From positions 434,001 through 498,000 of the forward strand of contig NZ_CP040020.1 in NCBI RefSeq assembly GCF_005280295.1: 64,000 nucleotides of DNA, in the 5' to 3' direction. The position numbers and the translations under genes are program-made. The notes under the pieces were generated by a model. That model did no database searches and was not told the DNA's origin. It saw only the letters and a program-made list of their open reading frames with translations. The first letter of the stretch is position 1. The number at the start of each line of letters is the position of its first letter. This stretch comes from Brevibacterium sp. CS2 (lineage in GTDB: Bacteria > Actinomycetota > Actinomycetes > Actinomycetales > Brevibacteriaceae). This document shows, in pieces, positions 36,357 through 44,972 of the stretch.

Positions 36357-36563
36357 CCTCGTCCACGGCTTTCCCGGCTTCCACGGATCCGGCCCCGGGC
36401 CGAGGCGCCGGCACACCCCGCAGGCCCGTGCGGATCGCCGTGCTCCGCGCCGTAGACACCGTGGCCCAGCAGCGCGCCATGCGCGCCATGCGCTCCTTGC
36501 GCGGCTGAACCCGGCAGGCGCTCGAACAGCTTGGCATTGGAACCCTGAACCGGGCCTGCGGAT

Positions 36564-36584
36564 CCCCGCACCGGATGTGCGGGG
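36564..36584. terminator. Hairpin terminator
   Basis: CCCCGCAC (36564-36571) pairs with GTGCGGGG (36577-36584) over a 5-nt loop, with flanking bases extending the stem. It lies between the DedA gene and the lipoprotein gene. Confidence 0.65.
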
Positions 36585-36613
36585 TCCCGTCGCGGCGCCG
36601 GGCGTCGACTACG

Positions 36614-37336
36614 ATGACGAGCATGCATCCCCCGCGCCCGATGCTGCCGCTTGCCGCCGCGTCCCTCGTGCTCGCCGTCTCCGCCTGCACCCCGGCGGAC
36701 TCCGCACACCAGGTGAACGCCGGGGCCACGCCGACCGCGGCCGTCGCCCCGGAATCGATCCCGGCACCCGGGCAGGCCGCCCCGGGCACTCCGACACCCA
36801 CCGAGGTCCCGGTCTCCGGCAGCGGCGAGTGGGCGAGCAGCGATGAGCCGGTGGAACCGTCGACCGAGGACGGCCGGCCCTTCGCCGTCGCCATCCGGGT
36901 CGAGGACGACATGCCTATCGACGCGGATGAAGCCGCGGAGTTCGTCATCGCGACTCTCCAGGACGAACGCGGCTGGCAGACGCTCGACGGCGTCGCCTTC
37001 GAACTCGTCGTCGACACCGCGGAGGCCGACTCGGTGATCAGCATCGCGAGCCCCGACACCGTGGACCGGATGTGCGCACCGCTCATCACCGACGGCGAGC
37101 TCTCGTGCCGCAACGGCCCGAACGTCAACCTCAACGCCAAGCGCTGGATGCAGGGCACGGAGGATTTCGAGTCGCTCGAGGTCTACCGCCAGTATCTCGT
37201 CAACCACGAGGTCGGGCACGCGCTCGGGCACGGTCACGTCAGCTGCCCCGGTGACGGGGAGCCCGCTCCTCTCATGCATCAGCAGTCGAAGGGGCTCGAC
37301 GGCTGCCGGCCGAATGCCTGGCCCACCGTGGCCTGA
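36614..37336 (+). CDS. DUF3152 lipoprotein with metzincin-type zinc motif
   Basis: The N-terminus is a lipoprotein signal ending AVSAC (Cys near residue 23), followed by a Pro/Thr-rich linker. The globular part (from about [12 protein letters not shown]) matches DUF3152 and contains [18 protein letters not shown], which has the HExxHxxGxxH zinc signature. Conserved Cys residues (MCAPLI, LSCRNG, SCPGDG, DGCRPN) may form disulfides outside the membrane. It is probably a surface-attached metalloprotease; the substrate is unknown. ATG 36614 and ATG 36623 are both possible starts; neither has a strong ribosome binding site. Confidence 0.86.
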   Translation: MTSMHPPRPMLPLAAASLVLAVSACTPADSAHQVNAGATPTAAVAPESIPAPGQAAPGTPTPTEVPVSGSGEWASSDEPVEPSTEDGRPFAVAIRVEDDMPIDADEAAEFVIATLQDERGWQTLDGVAFELVVDTAEADSVISIASPDTVDRMCAPLITDGELSCRNGPNVNLNAKRWMQGTEDFESLEVYRQYLVNHEVGHALGHGHVSCPGDGEPAPLMHQQSKGLDGCRPNAWPTVA

Positions 37337-37466
37337 GCGGAGGTAGGATCTCCTATACGCAGTTTCGAGCACCACTCGCATGATCGCCCTTCCGCACCAT
37401 GAACCCGGACGGCCGCTGCCTTGCATGCGGGCCGCATGGAGCGATCCCATCTCGGTGGAATGTCAT

Positions 37467-37484
37467 TGAACGGCAGAATGTTCA
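37467..37484. promoter_or_regulatory. Inverted repeat, candidate operator of the GntR gene
   Basis: TGAAC, eight bases, GTTCA is a perfect inverted repeat 120 bp before the regulator start; one base further on each side the match is partial. It could be an autoregulatory site. The 269-bp gap 37337-37605 contains no gene. Confidence 0.45.
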
Positions 37485-37605
37485 GTCAAACCGGTGTACA
37501 GTGACCGGGAATCCGCCGGATTCCGTCTGTCATCAACACGGCGCGTTGCCTCACCCCGTCCTCAAATGGCCGACCCACTGCTTTGTCCACCGAAAGGTCC
37601 TGACG

Positions 37606-38328
37606 TTGTTCTCCCGTGCCGAAAGCGGTACCACGCGCCCCAATCCCGTATGGAAGCGCATCCACGACGACCTCAGCTCCCGGATCTACTCCGGCGAGTT
37701 CACCGAAGGCTTCCCCGGTGAGGTGCAGCTCGCCGAGGAGTACGGCGTGAGCCGAGGGACAGTGCGCCAGGCACTGCGCCCGCTGCGCGAGGCCGGCATC
37801 ATCATCTCCCACCGCGGCCGCGCGCCCCAGGTCCAGACCACCGACCCGTGGACCTCGAGCGGCCCGGTCCACAGCCTGCTGCCCCCACTCGAGGGCGACA
37901 TCTCCCGGGGCACGACCCACACGACGGTCCAGCGGGCCGAGCTCAACAAGGAGGCGGCGGCGCATCTCGGCGTGGAATCCGACACCGCGCTCCTCCACCT
38001 CGCCTGGACCTACCACCCCGACGGCCCGCCGATCTCGCTGGGTCACAGCTGGATCCCGCTGCGGTACGCCGAGCCGCTCACCGATCTCGACTTCACCCAT
38101 ACGAGCGTGTACCGGGAGCTCAGCGTGGTCTGCGGCATCAGCGTGGACGGGGGCAGGGAGACACTCCGGGCGGTCGCGGCCGATGCGGAGGAGGCCGCGG
38201 CGCTCGAGTGCGAGCCCGGTACTCCGCTGCTCGCGTATACCCGCATCTCCGCGTCCGGCGACACCCCGGTCGAGTACCGCACCGGGTCGATGCTCGGCTC
38301 CGCGATCAGCGTCACCCACCGCTTCTGA
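37606..38328 (+). CDS. GntR-family transcriptional regulator (HutC/UTRA type)
   Basis: The N-terminal winged helix reads PVWKRIHDDLSSRIYSGEF and EVQLAEEYGVSRGTVRQALR. The C-terminal effector domain has the UTRA plan, with LGVESDTALLHLAWTYHPDG and LECEPGTPLLAYTRISASGDTP (read as adjacent parts). UTRA domains usually bind sugars, amines or other small molecules. TTG 37606 is chosen: AAAGG lies about 8 nt upstream, and the product of 240 residues is the usual size; the frame upstream to 37399 has no similarity. No obvious target operon is adjacent. Confidence 0.88.
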   Translation: MFSRAESGTTRPNPVWKRIHDDLSSRIYSGEFTEGFPGEVQLAEEYGVSRGTVRQALRPLREAGIIISHRGRAPQVQTTDPWTSSGPVHSLLPPLEGDISRGTTHTTVQRAELNKEAAAHLGVESDTALLHLAWTYHPDGPPISLGHSWIPLRYAEPLTDLDFTHTSVYRELSVVCGISVDGGRETLRAVAADAEEAAALECEPGTPLLAYTRISASGDTPVEYRTGSMLGSAISVTHRF

Positions 38329-38956
38329 GGCTCTCCTCCCCGAGATCGAGACGCCGACCGGTCCACCCGGCGCGCAGCCGGCGATCGTGCGAGGCGATGA
38401 CGACGGCACCCGGATAGTCCGGCAGCGCATCCTCGAGCTGGGTGACGAGGAACAGCGAGAGATGATTCGTCAGCTCGTCGAGCAGCAGCACGTCCGACCG
38501 ACTGAGCAGGAGCCAGACCAGCGACAGCCGCGCCACCTGGCCGCCGGACAGTTCGCCGGTGCGTCGACCGCGGGCGATCCCGCCGAGGCCGTGCCCGGTG
38601 AAGGTGGCCTCGACGTGCGCGTCGACCGACCATGCGTCGGGCCGCCGCGCGCGTTCGAGCGCGGCGACGGACTGCGCACCCTCGGGGTCTTGAGCGAGGG
38701 CCGCCGCTGAGGTGTCGACGGCGGCTGCCGCAGCGCGCGGGGGCGCGGCCGCGCGCTCGCGCTCCTCGCCCACCGTGGTCCCGGCGGTGAACGGCGGCTC
38801 CTGGTGGAGCAGGCCGGTCCGCGCCGCACCGCCGGGCGCATGGGCGACGACCACGATCGGTGTGCCGCACGGTCCACGGGCGAGCGCGGCCCAGGCGCGC
38901 ACCCGGCGACGTGGTCCGGGCGCGCACCCGGCGACGTGGACCGGGCGCGCCCCCAC
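38312..38956 (-). pseudogene. Remnant of an ABC-F type ATPase, N-terminal part lost
   Basis: The C-terminal half of an ABC-F protein is recognisable on the minus strand: RTGLLHQEPPFTAGTTVGEE, the signature GELSGGQVARLSLVWLLLS, a Walker B region LLLDELTNHLS (usual DEPTNHLS has Pro in place of Leu), and the H-loop SHDRRLRAGW. The first ATPase domain and the Walker A of the second are missing; upstream the sequence runs into a 25-bp tandem repeat (38894-38943) and then RecQ. ABC-F proteins act on ribosomes, often in antibiotic protection. This copy is almost certainly non-functional as an ABC-F protein. Confidence 0.78.
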
Positions 38957-38965
38957 AGATGTGCC

Positions 38966-41062
38966 TCAGGCGCGCAGGGCGAGCGCGAAGGGCAGCACGG
39001 CCGCGGCGCCGGCGCGGCGGAGCTCCCGGGCGGCCGCCGTCATGGTCCAGCGGGACACGATCTCGTCGTCGACGAGCAGCACCGTGCGGCCCTGGACCGC
39101 GGCGCCGAGCTCGGGGCTGACGGCGAAGGCGTCGTGGACGTCGCGCACGCGGAACGCACTGTTGACGTCGGGGCTGCCGGTCTCCCGGCGGGCCGTCAGC
39201 GGCCCGGCGTCGTGCAGCCGGCCCACGCGGGCGAGCTCCGCGGCGAGCGAGGCGACCGTCGTGGGGCGGCGCGCATTGGGCACGGAGACGACGACCTCGG
39301 GCCGGGCGTCCCAGTCCCAGTCCGCGAGCACGCGGAGGCAGTGCGCGCCGATCTCCGGCGGGACGGGCAGGTCCTCCGCCCCGGGCGCCAGGAATCCGCG
39401 CAGCAGCTGCCCGGGGCCGAGGTCGGTGAGCCGCGCGACGACCCGGCCGACGGCGCTGCGCTCCGATTCCGGGATCCTCCCCTTGAGGTCGACCCCGATC
39501 GACGGGAGCCCGGACGGCCACGAGGCGCGGGGTTCGACCGGCAGCCCGACCGCGCTGAGCACCGAGCGGGCGGCGGAGCGTCCGGAGTCGGAGACCTCGT
39601 CGGACCACCACTGGCCGGCGCAGGTGTCGCACCGTCCGCAGTCGGCGGCCTCCGGGTCGTCGAGCTGCTCGGCGAGGAACCGCATGCGGCAGCCGCCCGT
39701 CGCCTCGTAGTCGAGCATCGCCTGTGCCTCCCGCTTCCGCGCGGCGGCGACGTTGGCGTAGCGCTCGGCATCGTAGGTCCACCCGCGGCCGGTGGAGACG
39801 AACCCGCCGGCCAACCGATCCACGGCACCGTCGACCTGGAGGGTCTTGAGGAGCAGGTCGAGGCGGGCGCGCTTGACGCCCACGAGGGTCTCCAGCCGCG
39901 GCACGGACAGCGGCTCCCCGCCGGCGTCGGTGAGGGCTGCGAGGACTGCGGCGGCATCGTCCTCCGCGGGCATCGACGCGGTCGCGAAGTACTCCCAGAT
40001 GTCGGAGTCCTCCGCGCCGGGCAGAAGCAGGACGTCGGCGGACTCCGTGGCACGGCCGGCACGGCCGACCTGCTGGTAGTACGCCACCGGGGAGGACGGC
40101 GCACCGAGGTGGACGACGAATCCGAGGTCGGGTTTGTCGAATCCCATGCCGAGCGCGGAGGTGGCGACGAGCGCCTTGAGCCGGTTCGCCTTGAGGTCGC
40201 CCTCGAGCCGTTCGCGCTCCTCCGGGTCGGTGCCCCCGGTGTAGGCGGCGACGTCCCAGCCCGCGGATCGCAGGGCGCGGGCGGTGTCCTGGGCGGCGGC
40301 GACGGTCAACGTGTAGATGATGCCTGATCCGGGGAAGTCCCCCAGGCGCTCACCGAGCCAGGCGATCCGCTCGCTCGGCTGGCGCACCGGGGCGACGCCG
40401 AGGCGCAGCGAGGCCCGCGACAGGGGGCCGCGGATCACCAGGGTGTCCGCGCCGAGCTGCTCGGCGACATCGGCGACCACCCGCTCGTTGGCCGTCGCCG
40501 TCGTCGCGAGCACAGGCAGGTCCGCCGGGAGCTCGGCGAGCAGGGCGCCGATGCGCCGGTAGTCGGGCCGGAAGTCGTGCCCCCAGTCGGAGATGCAGTG
40601 CGCCTCGTCGACGACGATCATGCCGACCTCGGTGAGGAGGTTCTGGAGCACGTGGTCGCGGAACTTCGGGTTGTTGAGCCGCTCCGGGGAGATGAGGAGG
40701 ACGTCGACGGCACCGTCGCCGAGCGCGGCGAGCACCGAGTCCCACTCCGTGACGTTCGAGGAGTTGAGGGTGACGGCGCGGACCCCGGCGCGTTCGGCGG
40801 CCCCCACCTGGTCGCGCATGAGGGCGAGCAGCGGGGAGATGATGAGGGACGGGCCGCGGCCGGCGGCACGGAGCAGCCGGGCGGCGACGAAGTAGACGGC
40901 GGATTTGCCCCAACCGGTGCGCTGCACGACGAGGGTGCGGCGGCGACCGGCGACGAGCGCCTCGATCGCCTCGAACTGCCCGGGATGGAACTCCGCGTCG
41001 GGTCGTCCGGTGAGTTCGCGCAGTGCGCTGAGGGCCTGGGTCCGGAGTTCGCTGCTGTCCAT
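38966..41062 (-). CDS. recQ: RecQ-family helicase with C-terminal phosphoribosyltransferase-like domain
   Basis: The 698-residue protein has a superfamily 2 helicase core: Walker A VVQRTGWGKSAVYF, ISPLLALMRDQV, DEAH box IVVDEAHCISDWGHDFRPDY, ATTATANERV, ATSALGMGFDKPDLGFVVHL and QQVGRAGRATE. A zinc region with GGCRMRF and DCGRCDTC follows. The last 100 or so residues contain GRTVLLVDDEIVSRWTMT, which resembles the PRPP loop of type I phosphoribosyltransferases. This fusion occurs in other Actinobacteria. ATG 41062 is preferred; the open extension to 41341 is antisense to the DUF2218 gene. It likely acts in DNA repair; the role of the added domain is unknown. Confidence 0.92.
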   Translation of the reverse strand: MDSSELRTQALSALRELTGRPDAEFHPGQFEAIEALVAGRRRTLVVQRTGWGKSAVYFVAARLLRAAGRGPSLIISPLLALMRDQVGAAERAGVRAVTLNSSNVTEWDSVLAALGDGAVDVLLISPERLNNPKFRDHVLQNLLTEVGMIVVDEAHCISDWGHDFRPDYRRIGALLAELPADLPVLATTATANERVVADVAEQLGADTLVIRGPLSRASLRLGVAPVRQPSERIAWLGERLGDFPGSGIIYTLTVAAAQDTARALRSAGWDVAAYTGGTDPEERERLEGDLKANRLKALVATSALGMGFDKPDLGFVVHLGAPSSPVAYYQQVGRAGRATESADVLLLPGAEDSDIWEYFATASMPAEDDAAAVLAALTDAGGEPLSVPRLETLVGVKRARLDLLLKTLQVDGAVDRLAGGFVSTGRGWTYDAERYANVAAARKREAQAMLDYEATGGCRMRFLAEQLDDPEAADCGRCDTCAGQWWSDEVSDSGRSAARSVLSAVGLPVEPRASWPSGLPSIGVDLKGRIPESERSAVGRVVARLTDLGPGQLLRGFLAPGAEDLPVPPEIGAHCLRVLADWDWDARPEVVVSVPNARRPTTVASLAAELARVGRLHDAGPLTARRETGSPDVNSAFRVRDVHDAFAVSPELGAAVQGRTVLLVDDEIVSRWTMTAAARELRRAGAAAVLPFALALRA

Positions 41063-41166
41063 GGTCCCGAGTCTAGGGCGGGGCACGGACACGGGAGAGG
41101 CACGGACCCGGAAGATGCCCGGGCACGGGAGAGGGGCACCACGATCCCGGCAGTAGACTCCATCGC

Positions 41167-41526
41167 ATGAGCGAATCCTCCGAGCACCCTGTGATCTCGA
41201 CCGCGCACGTGCGCACCGACCGCCCCGCGCGCTACGCCAAGCAGCTCGTGTCGCACATGAGCCGCAAGGTGCCGGGCGTGTGGGATGCCGACACCGGCAA
41301 GGGCACGATCGAGTTCGCAGACGGGTCCGTGCTCGCCGCACTCACCGACCGCGGTGACTCCCTCGACATCGAGCTCACGGCCACCGCCGATTCCGTCGAG
41401 CGCTTCGAGGGCGTCGTCGGTCGGCACCTCGTGCGCTTCGGCTCCCGCGACGAGCTCGTGTGCACGTGGACCCGCTCGGATGACTCCCCCGGCACCGAGC
41501 AGCGCTTCACCGCCGACGCCGACTGA
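41167..41526 (+). CDS. DUF2218 domain protein
   Basis: This small protein of 119 residues matches DUF2218: ISTAHVRTDRPARYAKQLVSH, then GTIEFADGSVLAALTDRGD and FEGVVGRHLVRFGSRDEL. Members are often found with siderophore or iron-uptake genes, but none is present here. It lies divergent to recQ, 104 bp away. The biochemical role is unknown. Confidence 0.88.
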   Translation: MSESSEHPVISTAHVRTDRPARYAKQLVSHMSRKVPGVWDADTGKGTIEFADGSVLAALTDRGDSLDIELTATADSVERFEGVVGRHLVRFGSRDELVCTWTRSDDSPGTEQRFTADAD

Positions 41527-41530
41527 CACG

Positions 41531-41578
41531 TCCGGCCCGGCCGGTGGATCCGGCCCGGCCGGTGGATCCGGCCCGGCC
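41531..41578. repeat. Tandem array, 18-bp unit (2.7 copies)
   Basis: TCCGGCCCGGCCGGTGGA occurs at 41531-41548 and 41549-41566 and partially at 41567-41578, directly downstream of the DUF2218 gene. Confidence 0.9.
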
Positions 41579-41658
41579 GATCGGCCGGTCCCGGACCGAT
41601 CGGTCCCCGTCCGATCGGTCGCCGGCCTGCGACATCGGTCTGCCGCGGAGCCTGCCCG

Positions 41659-42387
41659 TCAGCCGGCCTGCGATTCGAGGGACTCGACGAGCTGCCCGTA
41701 TCCCTCGTCGAGCTTCTGCTGCCCGTCGACAGCCATCTCCGGCACGAACGCGCCGAGGACGAAGGCATTGCCCACGGTTCCGAAGACGATGTTCACGTCG
41801 ATGGCGACCCCGCCGGCCTGCGTCGTCATCGTGTATCCCGTCGCCCCTTCCGGTGCCTGGTCGTACGGGGCGATGGCAACCTCACCGGTCTCGCCCGCCG
41901 CGTTCGTCATCGTGAACTCCGCGCACCGCTCCGGCATCTGCTCCTGGGCGGCGAGCAGCTCCTCGGCGGTCTGTGCATCCTCGAGGGCCGAGCCGCCGAA
42001 CATCATCCCGTTGTTCGCGATGCCGGAGACGGCTGCGCTCTCCGAGCTGCCGACGCCCGGCATGTTCTCGAGCGCCGCCCGGCACTCCGCCGGCTCGACC
42101 TTGTTCTCGTCGAGCGCCTCGTCCGCACCCTCGGTGGCCGCGGAATCGGTGACCGTGAGGTCGACGCCCTCGACGTCGATCGCCTCGATCGCGGTGCGGA
42201 TCTGCGCATTGGTCACGACGGCGGAAGCGGGCTCCTCGGCGGGCTGCTCCGCCGAAGCCTCCTGACCGGGGGCGGGGTTCTCCTCGCCACCGGCCGGCTC
42301 ACCCCCGCCGGAGGAGCACCCGACGAGCAGCAGGGTGCTGCCGAGTGCCATGGGAACGAGGGCCCGCAGGGAGGAGGGTGTGCGCAT
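41659..42387 (-). CDS. Lipoprotein of unknown function
   Basis: The 242-residue protein has a lipoprotein signal peptide (MRTPSSLRALVPMALGSTLL, lipobox LVGC), an acidic Pro/Ala/Glu linker, and a globular part with two possible Cys pairs (EPAECRAALENMPG, PERCAEFTMTN) and the segment VNIVFGTVGNAFVLGAFVPE. I do not recognise a named domain; the plan resembles actinobacterial sensor-type lipoproteins. It lies 114 bp downstream of the TRAP permease gene on the same strand and may be transcribed with it, but function is open. Confidence 0.8.
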   Translation of the reverse strand: MRTPSSLRALVPMALGSTLLLVGCSSGGGEPAGGEENPAPGQEASAEQPAEEPASAVVTNAQIRTAIEAIDVEGVDLTVTDSAATEGADEALDENKVEPAECRAALENMPGVGSSESAAVSGIANNGMMFGGSALEDAQTAEELLAAQEQMPERCAEFTMTNAAGETGEVAIAPYDQAPEGATGYTMTTQAGGVAIDVNIVFGTVGNAFVLGAFVPEMAVDGQQKLDEGYGQLVESLESQAG

Positions 42388-42501
42388 GGGTGTGAGTCCT
42401 TTCGCATGGGCCGACTGTCGCGGTGATGCCGACTCCAGGGTAGCCGACGCACCGCGGTCCCTGCCCCGTGAGCATGTTCCGATCCGGGAACAGCGGTGGG
42501 C

Positions 42502-44466
42502 TCAGATGTTCCTCCACGACAGCTCGTTCCGCTTCTTCGCCATGAGGGCGATCGCACCGAGAGAGAGCACGAGCACGCCGATCCCGATGAGGTCGAGCAG
42601 GCCGTCCGGGGTGAGGAACAGCACGGACCCCACCACCAGCGCGATCCGCAGCACCCAGGGCACGGCGACCATGAGGAAGCCCTCCGCGGCGACGGCCAGC
42701 AGGAGCACTCCGACGGTCGCGGTGACGATCACCTGGATCGCCTCGAGCACCTGCACGTCCTGCATGAGGAGCACCGGGTTGTAGACGAACACGAACGGCA
42801 CCACGTACCCGGCGAGCGCGAGCTTCATCGCCGCGAAGCCGGTGCGCATCGGATCGCCTCCGGACAGCCCGGCTGCCGCGAAGGCCGCGAGCGCTACGGG
42901 CGGGGTGATGTTGGCGAAGAGCCCGAAGTAGAACACGAACATGTGCGCCGCGAGCGGCTCCACCCCGAGCTGGGTGAGCGCGGGGGCGGCCATCGTCGCG
43001 GTGATGATGTAGGCCGGGATCGACGGCAGCCCCATGCCGAGGATGATGCAGGCGAGCGCCGTCATGATGAGCGTCGGCAGCAGGAACCCGCCGCCGATCG
43101 TCACGATCGCGTTCGCGAGCTTGACCCCGAACCCGGTCTGGGTGGCGACGCCGACGATGATGCCCACGCAGGCGCACGCCACCGCGACGGACACCGCGGT
43201 GACCGCGCCGTCGCGCAGGGCGTCGATGATGTCGCCGAGGCCCATGCGCGTGGTCTTCCGGATCATCGCGACGATCACGGTGACGAAGATCGTGGTGACC
43301 GCGGCGAAGAGGATGGTGAAGCCGCTGAAGAACAGCATGTAGAGCAGGTAGGCGAGCGGGATGAGCAGGTGGCCGCGCTCCTTGAGCACGTCCATGACGA
43401 GCGGCAGGTTCTCCCGCGAGATCCCCTTGAGGCCGAGCCGGGTGGCCCGCAGGTGCACCTGCATGATGATGCCGATGTAGTAGAGCAGCGCGGGGACGAT
43501 CGCGACGAGCGCGATCGTGCGGTAAGGGATGCCGAGCGTCTCGGCCATGATGAAGGCGGCCGCACCCATGATCGGGGGCAGGATCTGCCCGCCGACCGAG
43601 GCGGAGGCCTCGACGCCGCCGGCGAAGTTCGGCTTGTACCCGATCTTCTTCATCAGCGGGATGGTGAAGGCGCCGGTGGTGACGACGTTGGCGATCGCCG
43701 AACCGTTGATCGATCCGAGGAATCCCGAGGCGATGACGGCGACCTTGGCGGGCCCGCCGCGCGTCTGGCCGGCCAGTGCGAGGGCGATGTCGTTGAAGAA
43801 CTGCCCCATCCCCGATTTCTGCAGGAAGGCGCCGAACAGGATGAACAGGAAGATGTAGGTCGAGGACACGCCGACGGCGGTGGAGTAGACGCCCTCGGTG
43901 GTGGTGAGCATGAAGTTGAGGATGGTGTCGAAGTCGTAGCCGCGGTGCCGGAACAGCCCGGGCATCGACCGCCCGTAGTAGTCGTAGACGATGAAGAGGA
44001 CCGCGAGCGCCGGCAGGATCCAGCCGGTGAGCCGCCGGGCCCCTTCGAGGACGACGAACAGGAGCACTCCGCCCATGACCACGTCGATCATCTCGAAGCG
44101 CCCACCACGGGTGGCGATGGTCTCGTAGTTCGTCGCGAGGTAGATCGCCACCGACGCCGAGGCGGCGATGAGGATGTAGTCGAACCAGGGGACGGTGTCG
44201 CGCTTCTCCTTCTGGTACGGCCGGTAGATCGAGAAGGCGAGCACGAGGATCGCGGCGACGTGGATGCTGCGGTGGACCAGGGTGGGAGGCGCGCCGAGCA
44301 GCGCGGTCCACACGTGGTAGACCGACAGGGCGACCGCGACGATCGTCACCGGCCACTTGAGGAAGGTCGTCTCGACCTTGCGCGTGCGCGATTCGCGGTC
44401 GTACTTCTCCAGCGTCTCCTGGTCGACGACCTCGGCCTCGGCCAGGGGCTGCGGGGTGTGGCTCAT
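42502..44466 (-). CDS. TRAP transporter fused permease (TAXI type, small plus large subunit)
   Basis: The 654-residue protein fuses the 4-helix and 12-helix subunits of a TRAP secondary transporter. Typical blocks include FLFILFGAFLQKSGMGQFF, SGFLGSINGSAIANVVTTG, GGVEASASVGGQILPPIMGA, ILGMGLPSIPAYIITATM and FYFGLFANITPPVALAAF. These mark the TAXI group, which uses a DUF1850 partner and a TAXI solute receptor, both found upstream here. The family imports organic acids such as C4-dicarboxylates or glutamate with sodium or protons. ATG 44466 begins MSHTPQPLAEAE, 14 bp after the DUF1850 gene. Confidence 0.94.
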   Translation of the reverse strand: MSHTPQPLAEAEVVDQETLEKYDRESRTRKVETTFLKWPVTIVAVALSVYHVWTALLGAPPTLVHRSIHVAAILVLAFSIYRPYQKEKRDTVPWFDYILIAASASVAIYLATNYETIATRGGRFEMIDVVMGGVLLFVVLEGARRLTGWILPALAVLFIVYDYYGRSMPGLFRHRGYDFDTILNFMLTTTEGVYSTAVGVSSTYIFLFILFGAFLQKSGMGQFFNDIALALAGQTRGGPAKVAVIASGFLGSINGSAIANVVTTGAFTIPLMKKIGYKPNFAGGVEASASVGGQILPPIMGAAAFIMAETLGIPYRTIALVAIVPALLYYIGIIMQVHLRATRLGLKGISRENLPLVMDVLKERGHLLIPLAYLLYMLFFSGFTILFAAVTTIFVTVIVAMIRKTTRMGLGDIIDALRDGAVTAVSVAVACACVGIIVGVATQTGFGVKLANAIVTIGGGFLLPTLIMTALACIILGMGLPSIPAYIITATMAAPALTQLGVEPLAAHMFVFYFGLFANITPPVALAAFAAAGLSGGDPMRTGFAAMKLALAGYVVPFVFVYNPVLLMQDVQVLEAIQVIVTATVGVLLLAVAAEGFLMVAVPWVLRIALVVGSVLFLTPDGLLDLIGIGVLVLSLGAIALMAKKRNELSWRNI

Positions 44467-44480
44467 GGGTCTCTTCGCTT

Positions 44481-44930
44481 TCAGACGACTGCCAGCTCGG
44501 CGCGGCAGTGATGGGGGACGGCTTCGGGACCGATGAGCAGGGCGCCGCCGACGACGATGCGGTGGTCGACGGTGTGGGAGTGGATCCAGCGCACTGCGTC
44601 GAAGGTGAGGTCGAGACCGCACATCCGGGTCTGGTCCCCGGAGTAGCTGACCTCCGGCGCGCTCGACGGGGTCCCCGCGCCGGTGAGGCTCATCTCGGTG
44701 CAGTCGAGGACGAGTTCTCGTCCGGCCACCCGGTAGAACTCCGTCCACGGGGTGCCGTCGACGGAGTGGATCCAGGAGAACTCGACGATGTCGCCCTGGC
44801 CCACCGGGATCCGGGCGAACTCCCGCCTGCCGGGCCGCTGCTCCCGCACCACGAGCGCGGTGACCGGGGTCGCCGAGGTCAGGAGCGGCAGTGCGAGTGC
44901 GGCGGCCAGCACCCCGCGGCGCGCGATCAT
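44481..44930 (-). CDS. DUF1850 protein of the TAXI-TRAP cluster
   Basis: The 149-residue protein has an N-terminal hydrophobic signal or anchor (VLAAALALPLLTSATPVTALV) and the DUF1850 core: DIVEFSWIHSVDGTPWTEFYRV and VDHRIVVGGALLIG. DUF1850 genes are usually found next to TAXI-TRAP genes; the role is unknown but probably in the transporter complex at the membrane. It sits between the receptor gene (42 bp) and the permease gene (14 bp). Confidence 0.85.
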   Translation of the reverse strand: MIARRGVLAAALALPLLTSATPVTALVVREQRPGRREFARIPVGQGDIVEFSWIHSVDGTPWTEFYRVAGRELVLDCTEMSLTGAGTPSSAPEVSYSGDQTRMCGLDLTFDAVRWIHSHTVDHRIVVGGALLIGPEAVPHHCRAELAVV

Positions 44931-44972
44931 CGCGATCGCGCCCCCGAGGTGCCGGCCGTCATGCTCATGGGA

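Noticed and set aside
36429-36508. Short frame starting GTG and ending AMRAMRSLRG
   Set aside because: Only 26 codons, no ribosome site, no match to a known small protein; probably chance.
42496-44511. 671-codon plus-strand frame opposite the TRAP permease
   Set aside because: Asp/Glu/Arg/His-rich shadow of a hydrophobic protein gene, with no domain.
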